A DNA stretch of 10,330 nt from Parachlamydiaceae bacterium (GTDB taxonomy: Bacteria; Chlamydiota; Chlamydiia; Chlamydiales; Parachlamydiaceae), in the NCBI GenBank assembly GCA_030679615.1, contig JAUXSJ010000123.1, positions 1 to 10,330 on the forward strand, in the 5' to 3' direction. This document shows positions 1-7,279 of the stretch, in pieces (position 1 is the stretch's first letter; each line of letters starts with the position of its first letter). Both the position numbers and the translations under genes were made by a program. Below the pieces are notes generated by a model. The model was not told the origin of the DNA. It saw only the letters and a program-made list of their open reading frames with translations, and did not search any database.

Positions 1-175
1 TATCTTTTTTATTAATTTTATTTTGATTAATTTCCTCAATTACATCTTTATATATTTTATTTATTTTATTATTAGAATCATTTTTATAATTATTGTAATC
101 GTTCTCATTATAATCATTTTCGTAAGAATTTAAATTGTTAATTTGATTTTTTACATCAAATTCGTTAAAGTACAT
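1..175 (-). CDS. Asn-rich protein, N-terminal part only (runs off left edge)
   Basis: An ATG at 173-175 opens a reading frame that stays open for 58 codons to the window edge. The product begins MYFNEFDVKNQINNL. Asn makes up 17 of the 58 residues, with many Tyr, Lys and Asp and no hydrophobic segment, so the visible part looks soluble and possibly disordered. The only ribosome-binding candidate is a weak AGGT about 11 bases upstream. I recognise no family. In DNA this AT-rich an open frame of 58 codons could occur by chance, but the absence of in-frame stops and the Asn-rich bias, similar to the start of the protein at 793-2610, favour a real gene. Its function cannot be inferred from this fragment. 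Confidence 0.5.
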   Translation of the reverse strand, partial: MYFNEFDVKNQINNLNSYENDYNENDYNNYKNDSNNKINKIYKDVIEEINQNKINKKD

Positions 176-456
176 AACTTTTTTTACCTACAATCAATTA
201 TTAATAACATTAATTGTACAAAAAAGTTATTTTTTATTTATTAAGTAACGATTAATTTGTTTATAAAAAAATTTATTAAATTTAAGAGCATTCATTGCAC
301 TTTTGCCGTCCTTTAAGGACTGGATGATTCTTTACGTTTTTCTGAGTTCAGAGCGAAGCGCAATGACATCAACTTAAGCGACATGACTTAAAAATTAACC
401 ACTGAGACACTGACTGGACTTTAGGTTTTTATTTAATCCGCCTTGAATTCAACGTA

Positions 457-611
457 CCTTTTGGAGTGCGAAGGCCCTGCCTTCGCTTTTTTCAATAGAG
501 AATAAATGATGCGGTGTCATTTTTCGGCTTACTCAATTCAATCTTTAAAAGTGCATATGTGGATATCCGAACCTTAAATAAGCGAAGTCAGGGCCTTCGC
601 ACTCCAAAAAG
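457..611. mobile_element. MITE-like element with ~32-bp terminal inverted repeats, flanked by TA
   Basis: The left end (457-488) contains TTTTGGAGTGCGAAGGCC and the right end (580-611) is its inverted copy. The two 32-bp ends differ at only two positions. Each end is directly flanked by TA (455-456 and 612-613), as expected for a TA target-site duplication. The left end also folds on itself: GCGAAGG (468-474) pairs with CCTTCGC (480-486) around a 5-base loop, and the right end can do so with 6 pairs. The ~90-bp interior has no open frame, so there is no transposase. Small size, terminal inverted repeats and TA flanks suggest a non-autonomous element mobilised by an IS630/Tc1-mariner type transposase encoded elsewhere; that link is inference. 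The same ends recur at 7694-7921. Confidence 0.7.
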
Positions 612-691
612 TATTATGAAATCATGGCGATTGAACAAAAAAAAACGGAAGCCAAGATGATGAAATTTAAGTTATACGTTAAAATGCAAAG

Positions 692-757
692 ACGATGAGA
701 CGGTGAAACGCAGAGAAAAAGATTATTATAGATCTCTGCGTCTCACCGTCTCACCAT
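692..757. repeat. Long hairpin with arms made of 8-bp units
   Basis: The left arm holds three adjacent octamers: ACGATGAG (692-699), ACGGTGAA (700-707) and ACGCAGAG (708-715). The right arm holds their inverted counterparts, CTCTGCGT (734-741), CTCACCGT (742-749) and CTCACCAT (750-757). Over about 25 bp of stem there are three mismatches, all transitions, around a 16-base loop (717-732). On the minus strand it lies about 35 bases past the stop of the 605-residue gene, so an RNA read through from that gene would fold here. The unit ACGCAGAG is shared with the element at 7694-7921. Whether it acts as a transcript end, a protein-binding site or only a dispersed repeat cannot be told. Confidence 0.75.
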
Positions 758-761
758 CTTC

Positions 762-785
762 TAGACTAATGGAACCATTAGTCTA
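762..785 (-). terminator. Palindromic hairpin just past the 605-residue gene, possible terminator
   Basis: TAGACTAATGG (762-772) and CCATTAGTCTA (775-785) are perfect inverted copies separated by AA, so RNA could form a 9-10 bp stem with a small loop. It begins 7 bases after the stop codon at 793-795. In minus-strand orientation the stem is followed by GAAGATGG rather than a U-run, so it is not a standard intrinsic terminator. It could instead protect the 3' end, or work with the octamer hairpin that follows. Confidence 0.35.
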
Positions 786-792
786 ATTTAGA

Positions 793-2610
793 TTATATGA
801 AATCACCGACTCTAAATTCATCATCCTCAAGTTCTAAAGGATCCATTGGAATATCTAATCGATTCTTATAATTTTTAATGATTTCTTTGTTGTCTTCGAT
901 AGCTGCATTAGCTTTTTTTATTCCCGAACGATGACTTCGATTCATTGATGATATTAAATCTTTATATGATTCTTTTTTATTATCATCAATATTTGGATTT
1001 TTCAGACCTTCTCCTGCAGTTTTATAGATAGAATGAAGCTGATTGTTCATGAACTCGAGTTCTTGGTTTAAGCGTTGTAAACGATCTAAATTAGATTTTA
1101 TTATTTCATCTTGTTGTTTTATTGTTTCTTTTTCATTTTCTAAATTATTTAATTTCCCCTCTAACTTAGTAGATCTTTCTGTAAGAAATCTATTTACACC
1201 ATCTATTTTATCATCCGTTATCTCAATGTCATTTAAATCTAAGCCTCGGTCTTCAGGTATGTAGTTTTTAAAAACCGTCTTTAAGCTTGATATTTTCTCT
1301 TCATCATTAGGATTTTGTTTATAATTTTCTATAATAGCTAAATGATCTTGATTATCTACTGCCTTAATATTTATACCTGAAATTGCTGTCTCAATTTTTT
1401 GTATACGTGAAGATGAGGGTTCTTTTCGATCATTAATAAAATTGGTCAATGCCCCTGATTCTTTTTTCTTCAACCCAAACCAGGAAGAATCTTGCAGTTG
1501 ATTCTTCACGCTTTTTATTTCGTCTTGTTTCTTCTGAATATTTTCCTTCATATTCTTTAAAAATTCAGGCATTTCTCTCGTTTCAAGCAAATTATCAACA
1601 AAAGAAGTATCGTCTGGTACCATTTTCTTTATATTAAATGAAGCTTTTAAAAATGCTTCTTCTTTGGTTGAGTACTCTAAATCATTTTCTTTTAGATCAT
1701 GACCCTGATCTACCCTTGCCCCTTTAATTTTTGCGTCTTCTGAAGGTCCTAATAAGCTTTTAACGTATTTACCAGCACTTGGCTTTGGATCCAAAGTAAT
1801 ATCCACTTTCTTAAGTACAGGTGTGCCGTATGGTTTAATCTGTTCAATTTTAATCGATTTTCCTTCAGGAATCAATTTCATCACAAAAGCTCTTTGCTTA
1901 GACCCCGCTGCTTTCTGTTCATCTGTTACATAACCCTGGATACGGTTGTCTTCGTTTACTTGAGAGACCATTAAGTCTTTATATTTTGAAGCTAAAATCC
2001 CAACTGCTTTTACATTAATATCCCTTGTAGAGCCATCATTAGCTTTAATTTTTCCACCAGAGACCGGAACAGTCGTATAAATAGGCCGTTCAATTTTAAT
2101 GATATTATCGCCATCTTTGAAAGAGTAAATCGCATTAATTTTATAACAAACCTTGCCTGGGCCGCCATTTGCATCTGGGGATACATAATGTTCAACGACA
2201 TAGCTACCATTTTCTTTTTTCAAGGAGGAAGATAGTTGCGTGTTATCTAATCCTTTTTCTTCTAACTTAGCCTTTACTTCTCTTAATACTTCTTGCGTAC
2301 TCTTATTTGGATCATTTAAAGCATCAACTTCTGCTTGAAGTGCATTAAAATCAATAATGTTTTCATTTTGAAAAATATTTTGTTGAACAACTTGATTGAC
2401 ATTATTGTTTTGAACTTGCATTGCATTTACATCATTCAAATTACCTTGTGGTTGTTGAACTGGATTAGCAAGAACATCATGTGCTGCTCGATTAACACCA
2501 TTCTCAACATCATTTGCGTTTTGAATTGGGGGTGGAACACCTTGATCTTGACCTTGATTCAGATTAACGCCATTAGGATTGATTGGATTAATTTCATTAC
2601 CGTTTGCCAT
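793..2610 (-). CDS. Unrecognised 605-residue protein, Asn/Gln-rich N-terminus and coiled-coil-like C-terminus
   Basis: I do not recognise a family. The start at 2608-2610 has AGGGG (complement of 2617-2621) six bases upstream. Residues 1-90 contain 23 Asn and 13 Gln with short Pro clusters (PPP at 26-28), so this part is probably disordered. Residues ~130-285 look like a compact beta-rich region (for example GSYVVEHYVS at 135-144 and short alternating strands to ~275) and include the only Cys (155). From ~310 to 595 it is highly charged and mostly helical, with coiled-coil-like stretches at about 350-372, 475-530 and 560-585. The only Trp is 377, and the C-terminus is acidic (ELEDDEF). There is no signal peptide or membrane helix, so it is not an Inc-type inclusion-membrane protein. 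In this lineage a disordered polar N-terminus plus coiled coils is compatible with a type III secretion substrate, but that is inference. It lies downstream of ftsH on the same strand but is separated by 488 bases, so it is probably transcribed alone. Confidence 0.85.
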   Translation of the reverse strand: MANGNEINPINPNGVNLNQGQDQGVPPPIQNANDVENGVNRAAHDVLANPVQQPQGNLNDVNAMQVQNNNVNQVVQQNIFQNENIIDFNALQAEVDALNDPNKSTQEVLREVKAKLEEKGLDNTQLSSSLKKENGSYVVEHYVSPDANGGPGKVCYKINAIYSFKDGDNIIKIERPIYTTVPVSGGKIKANDGSTRDINVKAVGILASKYKDLMVSQVNEDNRIQGYVTDEQKAAGSKQRAFVMKLIPEGKSIKIEQIKPYGTPVLKKVDITLDPKPSAGKYVKSLLGPSEDAKIKGARVDQGHDLKENDLEYSTKEEAFLKASFNIKKMVPDDTSFVDNLLETREMPEFLKNMKENIQKKQDEIKSVKNQLQDSSWFGLKKKESGALTNFINDRKEPSSSRIQKIETAISGINIKAVDNQDHLAIIENYKQNPNDEEKISSLKTVFKNYIPEDRGLDLNDIEITDDKIDGVNRFLTERSTKLEGKLNNLENEKETIKQQDEIIKSNLDRLQRLNQELEFMNNQLHSIYKTAGEGLKNPNIDDNKKESYKDLISSMNRSHRSGIKKANAAIEDNKEIIKNYKNRLDIPMDPLELEDDEFRVGDFI

Positions 2611-2654
2611 AACTCACCCCTGTTATATTTAAATAATTCTATTATTCTAAATTA

Positions 2655-2698
2655 ATTATAAAACATAAATAATATATAAATAATAATAAATTTGTTAA
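2655..2698 (-). promoter_or_regulatory. Possible promoter of the 605-residue gene
   Basis: Two overlapping candidates read on the minus strand. The first is a perfect TATAAT (complement of 2655-2660), 44 bases before the ATG, but with no good -35 box at 16-18 bp. The second is TATATT (2671-2676) with TTAACA (2693-2698) at 16-bp spacing. The stretch is so AT-rich that such boxes are expected by chance. Confidence 0.3.
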
Positions 2699-2767
2699 TA
2701 TTTTATTAAGAAAAATAGCAAAAAAAGAATTTTAATTTTCTTATGTAATTTTTACTGAATCAATCGT

Positions 2768-2974
2768 AAATTTTTTGTACCATTGTAGCCTTTCAGACCC
2801 AATGTATTTTTTACTTTACTCAACATTAAAAATTAACGATGGAAACGATATAATGATATAACGATAAAGTGGTTGTTCTCAAAAATCTTATCGTTATATC
2901 GTTACATCATTTTCATCGTTATTTTTACTGTAGGTAAACGGAAAGTTTGAAAGGTTACAACTCTATAAAAATTT
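2768..2974. repeat. ~207-bp imperfect inverted repeat with octamer-built inner arms
   Basis: The inner arms are 2827-2867 and 2888-2927, about 40 bp each, with one indel and four mismatches, all transitions. They are built of units: ACGATGGAA (2836-2844), ACGATATA (2845-2852), ATGATATA (2853-2860) and ACGATAAA (2861-2868), mirrored in the right arm from 2919 down to 2887. An outer, more decayed pair continues the symmetry: TTGTAGCCTTTCAGAC (2783-2798) matches the complement of 2945-2960 with two mismatches, and A/T blocks at 2768-2776 and 2967-2974 also pair. There is no coding content. It looks like an old palindromic, MITE-like repeat. An RNA crossing it would form a very long hairpin downstream of ftsH. 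Confidence 0.7.
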
Positions 2975-3034
2975 CTTTGAGTTGATGATATTGGGCTTCT
3001 CTTCGACCTATGGAATGTATGCAAACAATTTTTG

Positions 3035-3069
3035 TCCATCCTGTAAATTTTCAAGTTATACAGGATGGA
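3035..3069 (-). terminator. Hairpin downstream of ftsH, possible terminator
   Basis: TCCATCCTGTA (3035-3045) and TACAGGATGGA (3059-3069) form a perfect 11-bp stem around a 13-base loop. It starts about 30 bases past the ftsH stop codon. In minus-strand orientation it is followed by CAAAAATTG, not a U-run, so intrinsic termination is uncertain. Its ACAGGAT core also occurs in the decamer repeats at 3091-3110, so it may instead belong to that repeat family. Confidence 0.35.
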
Positions 3070-3073
3070 TTTC

Positions 3074-3110
3074 AGACAAAATTACAAATTAGACAGGATT
3101 AGACAGGATT
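3074..3110. repeat. Degenerate 10-bp tandem repeat spanning the ftsH stop codon
   Basis: AGACAGGATT occurs twice in a row (3091-3100, 3101-3110). It is preceded by the related AGACAAAATT (3074-3083) and a shortened ACAAATT (3084-3090). The ftsH stop codon (complement of 3099-3101) falls across the junction of the two perfect copies, so the last codons of ftsH (Asn-Pro-Val) lie inside the repeat. Confidence 0.7.
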
Positions 3111-5831
3111 CGACAAGAAATCTGAATTATTAACAGATGCGGGCGGAGGCGGAGGCGGCACATCAGCTACGTCCATTTTATGCAAATCTTCTGCTATTTT
3201 TACTCGCGCTCGCTTTTTCTCAATATCCCATGTCTTACTAACAACAATTTCTTGAATATCTTCACTATCTAATGTTTCAAATTCAATGAGCATTTGTGTC
3301 AACAATTCCATTTCAGCGCGATTTTCCAATATAATCTTTCTTGCTAATTCATTTCCAGCTGCCATAATATTTCGGACTTCAACATCAATACTCTGAGCTG
3401 TTTCATTGGAATAGGGTTTGTCTTTTAATTCCATGCCATAACCGCCGCCTTCAGATCTTTCTGTATAGGTAACAGTTCCAAGATTTTCACTCATTCCCCA
3501 TTTGCAAACCATATTTCGTGCTAATTGTGTCGCACTCTCAATATCTTGTTGGGCACCACTCGAAATATCACCGACAAAAATTTCTTCAGCAATACGACCG
3601 CCCATTAACACAGCAATCTGATCATGCAGTTCATGTTTCCAATAACTCAATCGATTTTTCTTTGGTAAAAACATCGTCGATCCTAAAGAAAATCCTCTTG
3701 GAATAATCGTCACTTTATCAATTGGATCTCCACTCTTTACAATCAAGCCAACTATGGTATGTCCAGCTTCATGATAAGCAGTTGTTTTTTTCTCGCTTTC
3801 GTCCATTTCTAAACTACGACGCTCTTTTCCATACAATACTTTATCACGCGCTTCAACCATTTCCACAGTCGTAACGACACTTCGCCCTTTTCGCGCTGCC
3901 AATAATGCTGCTTCATTTAAAATATTAGCTAAGTCAGCACCTGAAGAGCCCGGAGTACTTCGCGCAATCGCCATTAAATCGACGGCAGGATCCATCTTGA
4001 TTTTTCCTGCATGCACTTTTAGAATCTCATATCTTCCTTTAATATCAGGAAGCCCAATCATCACACGTCGATCAAATCGACCAGGTCTTAAAAGTGCTTT
4101 ATCTAATACATCTGGTCTGTTTGTGGCAGCCATAAGGATAACGCCTTCATTTGTGTCAAATCCATCCATCTCCACAAGCAATTGATTCAATGTTTGCTCA
4201 CGTTCATCATGACCACCACCAATTCCCACTCCACGATGTCTACCCACTGCATCAATTTCATCCATGAAAATGATACAAGGCGCAGCTTTTTTTGCTTGGT
4301 CGAATAAATCACGAATACGGCTTGCACCCACTCCAACAAACATTTCCACAAAGTCTGATCCAGAAATAGAAAAGAATGGTCGATCAGCTTCACCCGCCAC
4401 AGCTTTGGCGATAAGAGTTTTACCTGTTCCAGGAGGTCCAATTAATAAAACCCCTTTCGGAATATGTCCACCTAGTGCAGTAAATTTTTGTGGATTTTTC
4501 AAGAACTCAACAATCTCTTCCAATTCTTCTAATGCTTCGGTTACACCGGCAACATCTTTGAAGGTGGTTTTGTTATTTTCTTTATTTAATAATCGAGCAG
4601 GTGATTTTCCAAAATTCATGGCACTATTGCCCATGCCTTTCATTTGTCTTGCAAAAATTAAATAAAGTACAAGAACAACTAGAAAGACAGGAAGCAATGT
4701 AAACAGAGTACTAAAATAATTTGGAGAAGGCTCTTCACTCTTAAATGTTTTTTCAAGAACTGTATTTAAAGACTGATCCGGCGCTTTAAAAACACCCCCT
4801 TGATTATGAGCAAAATTCGTCCATTCTTCCTTCGCTTTATTAAACCACTGTCCATAAATTTCAGGATCTTGTCTTTCCAAAGAGCGTGTAGATAATTCTT
4901 GATTATTGAAGAACCAAACGACACTTGATACAGCTTGTCGTGCTTTATCTAATTGAATTTGATTGTCTTCTAAACGTGTTTGAACACGCTGATTTTCATC
5001 TAAAGTTTCTTTATAATTTCTTACGCTTCGTAATTTTGTTAATCGAATGTGGTCTTCTTCTAGATTTAAATCATCAACAATTGCGTGCAAGCTTTCTAGT
5101 GTTTTTCCATATAAAGCTAATTGAGCTGTCATTGACGATGCTGAAGAACGATTATCTGTAATTTCTTGATCTAATTTTTTTAAATTTTGTTTAATACTCT
5201 CAGAACCAATTCCCAATTCAGGTGAACGGAGATTTCTAATTATTTCAGCAATCGAACCGCCTAAATCCTTAACGTTTTCATCTGATGGTTTTTCTTTGAT
5301 CGTTGCATATGTTTTTTCAAGAGTTGTTAAACTTTCCTTATCGCTTTTAGGAATCGATTTAATCACAATGCTATTGTCTTCGTCAGCTGTATTATAGTTA
5401 TCACCAACAATCACATATCCACTTTTGCTGGCAGGAAGACCAGAAAGCTGCAAGAAATAGGTAGCTGAATCAATCGATTTGGTTTTTCTTGTTTCCAATT
5501 CTTTTTTTAAGCGATCGGATTCGGATTTTAAATCATGATTCGTATTGAGTAAATCAAGATATTTATAACGCGCCTTACCTTCATCTGTTAAACGATCTCG
5601 AAATTTTCCACTAAAAGTAACCAAATTATCGTTTAAAGCTATTTTTCGGCTATCTTCAGGTTGCAAAAGTTGCAAATTGACAAGATGCTCTAGTTGATAG
5701 CTAAAAGATACTTGAGCAAATTTCGTATCCATGAAATTTTGCACGAGAAGTACAAATAAAAAAGCGGCCATTAAAAACCACACTAAGTTATTTGAGACCC
5801 CTTTCTTAAATTCTTGATTATTGTCTGCCAT
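3099..5831 (-). CDS. ftsH: ATP-dependent zinc metalloprotease FtsH, long chlamydial type
   Basis: FtsH is a membrane-anchored hexameric AAA+ protease that unfolds and degrades membrane and short-lived cytosolic proteins. Domains seen: TM1 at ~15-33; a very large extracytoplasmic region at ~34-373 with coiled-coil-like stretches (~92-115, ~213-300); TM2 at ~374-395; AAA module with Walker A GPPGTGKT (465-472), pore loop MFVGVG (497-502), Walker B IIFMDE (520-525) and second region of homology ATNRPD...LRPGRFDR (569-588) with Arg 582 and 585. The protease has zinc motif HEAGH (687-691) and a likely third ligand Asp763 in SGAQQDIESAT. All catalytic residues are intact. The 910 residues match the chlamydial form as I remember it; E. 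coli FtsH is ~640, and most of the excess is the extracytoplasmic region. The C-terminus carries six prolines (892-897). The start ATG has AGGAAG (complement of 5834-5839) two bases upstream. It lies 86 bp after tilS on the same strand, with its own promoter candidate. Confidence 0.98.
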   Translation of the reverse strand: MADNNQEFKKGVSNNLVWFLMAAFLFVLLVQNFMDTKFAQVSFSYQLEHLVNLQLLQPEDSRKIALNDNLVTFSGKFRDRLTDEGKARYKYLDLLNTNHDLKSESDRLKKELETRKTKSIDSATYFLQLSGLPASKSGYVIVGDNYNTADEDNSIVIKSIPKSDKESLTTLEKTYATIKEKPSDENVKDLGGSIAEIIRNLRSPELGIGSESIKQNLKKLDQEITDNRSSASSMTAQLALYGKTLESLHAIVDDLNLEEDHIRLTKLRSVRNYKETLDENQRVQTRLEDNQIQLDKARQAVSSVVWFFNNQELSTRSLERQDPEIYGQWFNKAKEEWTNFAHNQGGVFKAPDQSLNTVLEKTFKSEEPSPNYFSTLFTLLPVFLVVLVLYLIFARQMKGMGNSAMNFGKSPARLLNKENNKTTFKDVAGVTEALEELEEIVEFLKNPQKFTALGGHIPKGVLLIGPPGTGKTLIAKAVAGEADRPFFSISGSDFVEMFVGVGASRIRDLFDQAKKAAPCIIFMDEIDAVGRHRGVGIGGGHDEREQTLNQLLVEMDGFDTNEGVILMAATNRPDVLDKALLRPGRFDRRVMIGLPDIKGRYEILKVHAGKIKMDPAVDLMAIARSTPGSSGADLANILNEAALLAARKGRSVVTTVEMVEARDKVLYGKERRSLEMDESEKKTTAYHEAGHTIVGLIVKSGDPIDKVTIIPRGFSLGSTMFLPKKNRLSYWKHELHDQIAVLMGGRIAEEIFVGDISSGAQQDIESATQLARNMVCKWGMSENLGTVTYTERSEGGGYGMELKDKPYSNETAQSIDVEVRNIMAAGNELARKIILENRAEMELLTQMLIEFETLDSEDIQEIVVSKTWDIEKKRARVKIAEDLHKMDVADVPPPPPPASVNNSDFLSNPV

Positions 5832-5858
5832 AGCTTCCTAGTATTCCATTTAACTAAA

Positions 5859-5886
5859 TATATAATAGATTTGTTAATTGTATCAA
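5859..5886 (-). promoter_or_regulatory. Candidate sigma-70-type promoter of ftsH
   Basis: On the minus strand, TTGATA (complement of 5881-5886) and TATATA (5859-5864) are separated by 16 bp and lie in the 86-bp gap between tilS and ftsH, with the -10 box 27 bases before the ftsH start codon. The match is decent but the DNA is AT-rich. ftsH may also be read through from tilS, as no terminator is visible in the gap. Confidence 0.45.
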
Positions 5887-5917
5887 ATCATGGGATTCGT
5901 GATCAACATTTCTCTCT

Positions 5918-7279
5918 TTATAATTTATTCTGATTTAAATGATCAGTATGTTTTAATTCTATTTTCCAACATGGCATTCCATTTTTTAAATGAAATGCTG
6001 TGTCCCCTGTTAAAAATTCGTGCTTAATTTCATCTTTATTCCATAGAAAAGGAAATCGATAATAAAGAAAAGCAGGGATTTTTTTTTCACTCCAATTTTT
6101 TCTTAAGGTTCTCAAGCTAATACATTTATTTCTTTTGTCCATCCAGCCCAAAGTTAGATCTTGGATTGGAACACAAATTTGCAATTGTCCTTGAATTCCC
6201 TCTTTCCATGAAGTAGGTTTAAATTGATCTGTATACACCATTTCTTGAATGTTTAAATGCCAATTATGAAAAAAATAGTTTCCCGTGGAAAAAATATGCA
6301 TTGGTTTCATGAATTGTTCGATAAAATAATCAATGTATACCCTTTTTCGATCCACTCTTAATTTTTTATGATTGAAGATGAATAATTGATTCGCACTTCC
6401 TGTTTTTAAAGCAATTGAAGCTTGCTCAATGATTGTTCTTGAGGTTGCGAAACCATACTTTTGACAAAATAAACGTATTAAATGCCTAATTTCTAATAAG
6501 TGATCAGGTAAACAAGACTGAAGATCTAACATTACTCCCCAAGGTCCTTGTGAAACACTTTTTAATAGAGGTTCTAATTTTTCTTCAAAATATTGATTTA
6601 ATTCATTGGTTTCTTTTGAGATAGATATCAGAGCAGGCTCTATTTTTTTTCCAAAAGCTTGATTCAACCAGGGTAAAATTTTATCTCTTAATCGAGGTCT
6701 TAAATAAGAATAATCCTGATTTGTCGAATCCTTAAAAGGAATAAAAGAATAGTTTTCAATCATTTGTTGTAAATCTTTCTTCTCGACTTGTAAAAAAGGG
6801 CGAAGAATTTTCATACCATGAATGAAGTTTTCTTCTTTTAAACTATCCCATTTCGACCAATGAGCACCTTCAAAAATACGTTTTAACACTGTTTCTACAT
6901 GATCATTTTGATGATGCCCTGTTAAAACAGCTTGTAGGTCATGTTTTTGATAGATTTCAGAAAAAAATTGATAGCGTTCTTCTCGACACGCCGCTTCTAG
7001 ATTTCCTTTAAGTTCTTTTGGATTAAGTACTTTAAGATGAAATGGAACGCTATAATTAGCACAAAGTTCTAATAATGCTTGGGCTTCTTGAGCGCTTTCT
7101 TCTCTCCATTGATGATCAACATGGGCCACATGAAAAGTGCGATTCGTTTTTGTTCGGTATTCTAATAAACTATAAAAAAGAGCCAACGAATCGGGACCTC
7201 CAGAAAGCGCTAATAATAAGGGATGTTCTGAAATGCATTTTTGATTTAAAAATTGATAAAGTTTAAAAAATAATGTCAT
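5918..7279 (-). CDS. tilS: tRNA(Ile)-lysidine synthase TilS
   Basis: TilS joins lysine, with ATP, to cytidine 34 of the CAU-anticodon tRNA-Ile, so that it reads AUA and is charged with Ile; it is essential in most bacteria. The N-terminal PP-loop ATPase has LALSGGPDSLALF with SGGPDS at 26-31, VDHQWREES at 54-62 and TGHHQNDHVETVL at 120-132. The tRNA-contact segment LRPFLQVEKKDL (159-170) and FKDSTNQDY (182-190) follow, then LRPRLRDKILPWL at 193-205, all typical of TilS. Residues ~365-440 resemble the TilS C-terminal domain (LRTLRKNW...KIPAFLYYRFPFLW). At 453 residues it is near the full-length E. coli protein (~432); C. trachomatis TilS is shorter as I remember (~320). Its ATG overlaps the stop of the upstream gene in an ATGA (7276-7279) with no Shine-Dalgarno visible, so translation is probably coupled to the GYF_2 gene. 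Confidence 0.96.
   Translation of the reverse strand: MTLFFKLYQFLNQKCISEHPLLLALSGGPDSLALFYSLLEYRTKTNRTFHVAHVDHQWREESAQEAQALLELCANYSVPFHLKVLNPKELKGNLEAACREERYQFFSEIYQKHDLQAVLTGHHQNDHVETVLKRIFEGAHWSKWDSLKEENFIHGMKILRPFLQVEKKDLQQMIENYSFIPFKDSTNQDYSYLRPRLRDKILPWLNQAFGKKIEPALISISKETNELNQYFEEKLEPLLKSVSQGPWGVMLDLQSCLPDHLLEIRHLIRLFCQKYGFATSRTIIEQASIALKTGSANQLFIFNHKKLRVDRKRVYIDYFIEQFMKPMHIFSTGNYFFHNWHLNIQEMVYTDQFKPTSWKEGIQGQLQICVPIQDLTLGWMDKRNKCISLRTLRKNWSEKKIPAFLYYRFPFLWNKDEIKHEFLTGDTAFHLKNGMPCWKIELKHTDHLNQNKL

Larger units (their letters stand above)
176..792. other. Repeat-rich intergenic region without genes
   Basis: No convincing coding frame is present. The first ~100 bases are very AT-rich and could hold the promoter of the left-edge gene. 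From about 285 the base composition is less AT-rich. There is a short palindrome GTCCTTTAAGGAC (308-320), an AGCGAAGCGCAATGAC phrase (352-367), and two adjacent octamer-like units, CCACTGAG (399-406) and ACACTGAC (407-414), without an inverted partner nearby. The rest is the inverted-repeat element at 457-611, the octamer hairpin at 692-757 and the palindrome at 762-785, which are listed separately. It looks like an accumulation site for small repeats. Confidence 0.7.
2611..3098. other. Intergenic region between ftsH and the 605-residue gene
   Basis: There is no supported gene. On the minus strand it holds the 3' flank of ftsH (decamer repeats, hairpin 3035-3069), then the large inverted repeat 2768-2974, then a very AT-rich ~130-bp stretch (2625-2760) that probably contains the promoter of the 605-residue gene. 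A plus-strand open frame that starts inside that gene and ends in this AT-rich stretch has a low-complexity Ile/Asn/Leu product and is treated as chance. Confidence 0.65.

Noticed and set aside
489..579. Transposase remnant inside the 457-611 element
   Set aside because: The ~90-bp interior has stops in all frames I read and no recognisable transposase motif.
793..2610. Inc-type inclusion membrane protein
   Set aside because: Inc proteins have a bilobed hydrophobic domain; this protein has no membrane segment at all.
2335..2655. 106-codon plus-strand open frame
   Set aside because: Mostly antisense to the Asn/Gln-rich start of the 605-residue gene. Its Ile/Leu/Asn-rich product reflects complementing Asn codons and AT-rich DNA.
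3074..3110. CRISPR-like or direct-repeat array
   Set aside because: The units are 10 bp, contiguous and without spacers, and only two are identical, so this is a simple tandem repeat.
4187..4441. 84-codon minus-strand open frame inside ftsH
   Set aside because: It is another frame of the Walker A/B region of ftsH; the ftsH frame carries all the motifs.
4264..4665. 133-codon plus-strand open frame antisense to ftsH
   Set aside because: It lies fully opposite the conserved AAA region of ftsH and its product looks like a reverse-complement shadow with no family features or ribosome-binding site.
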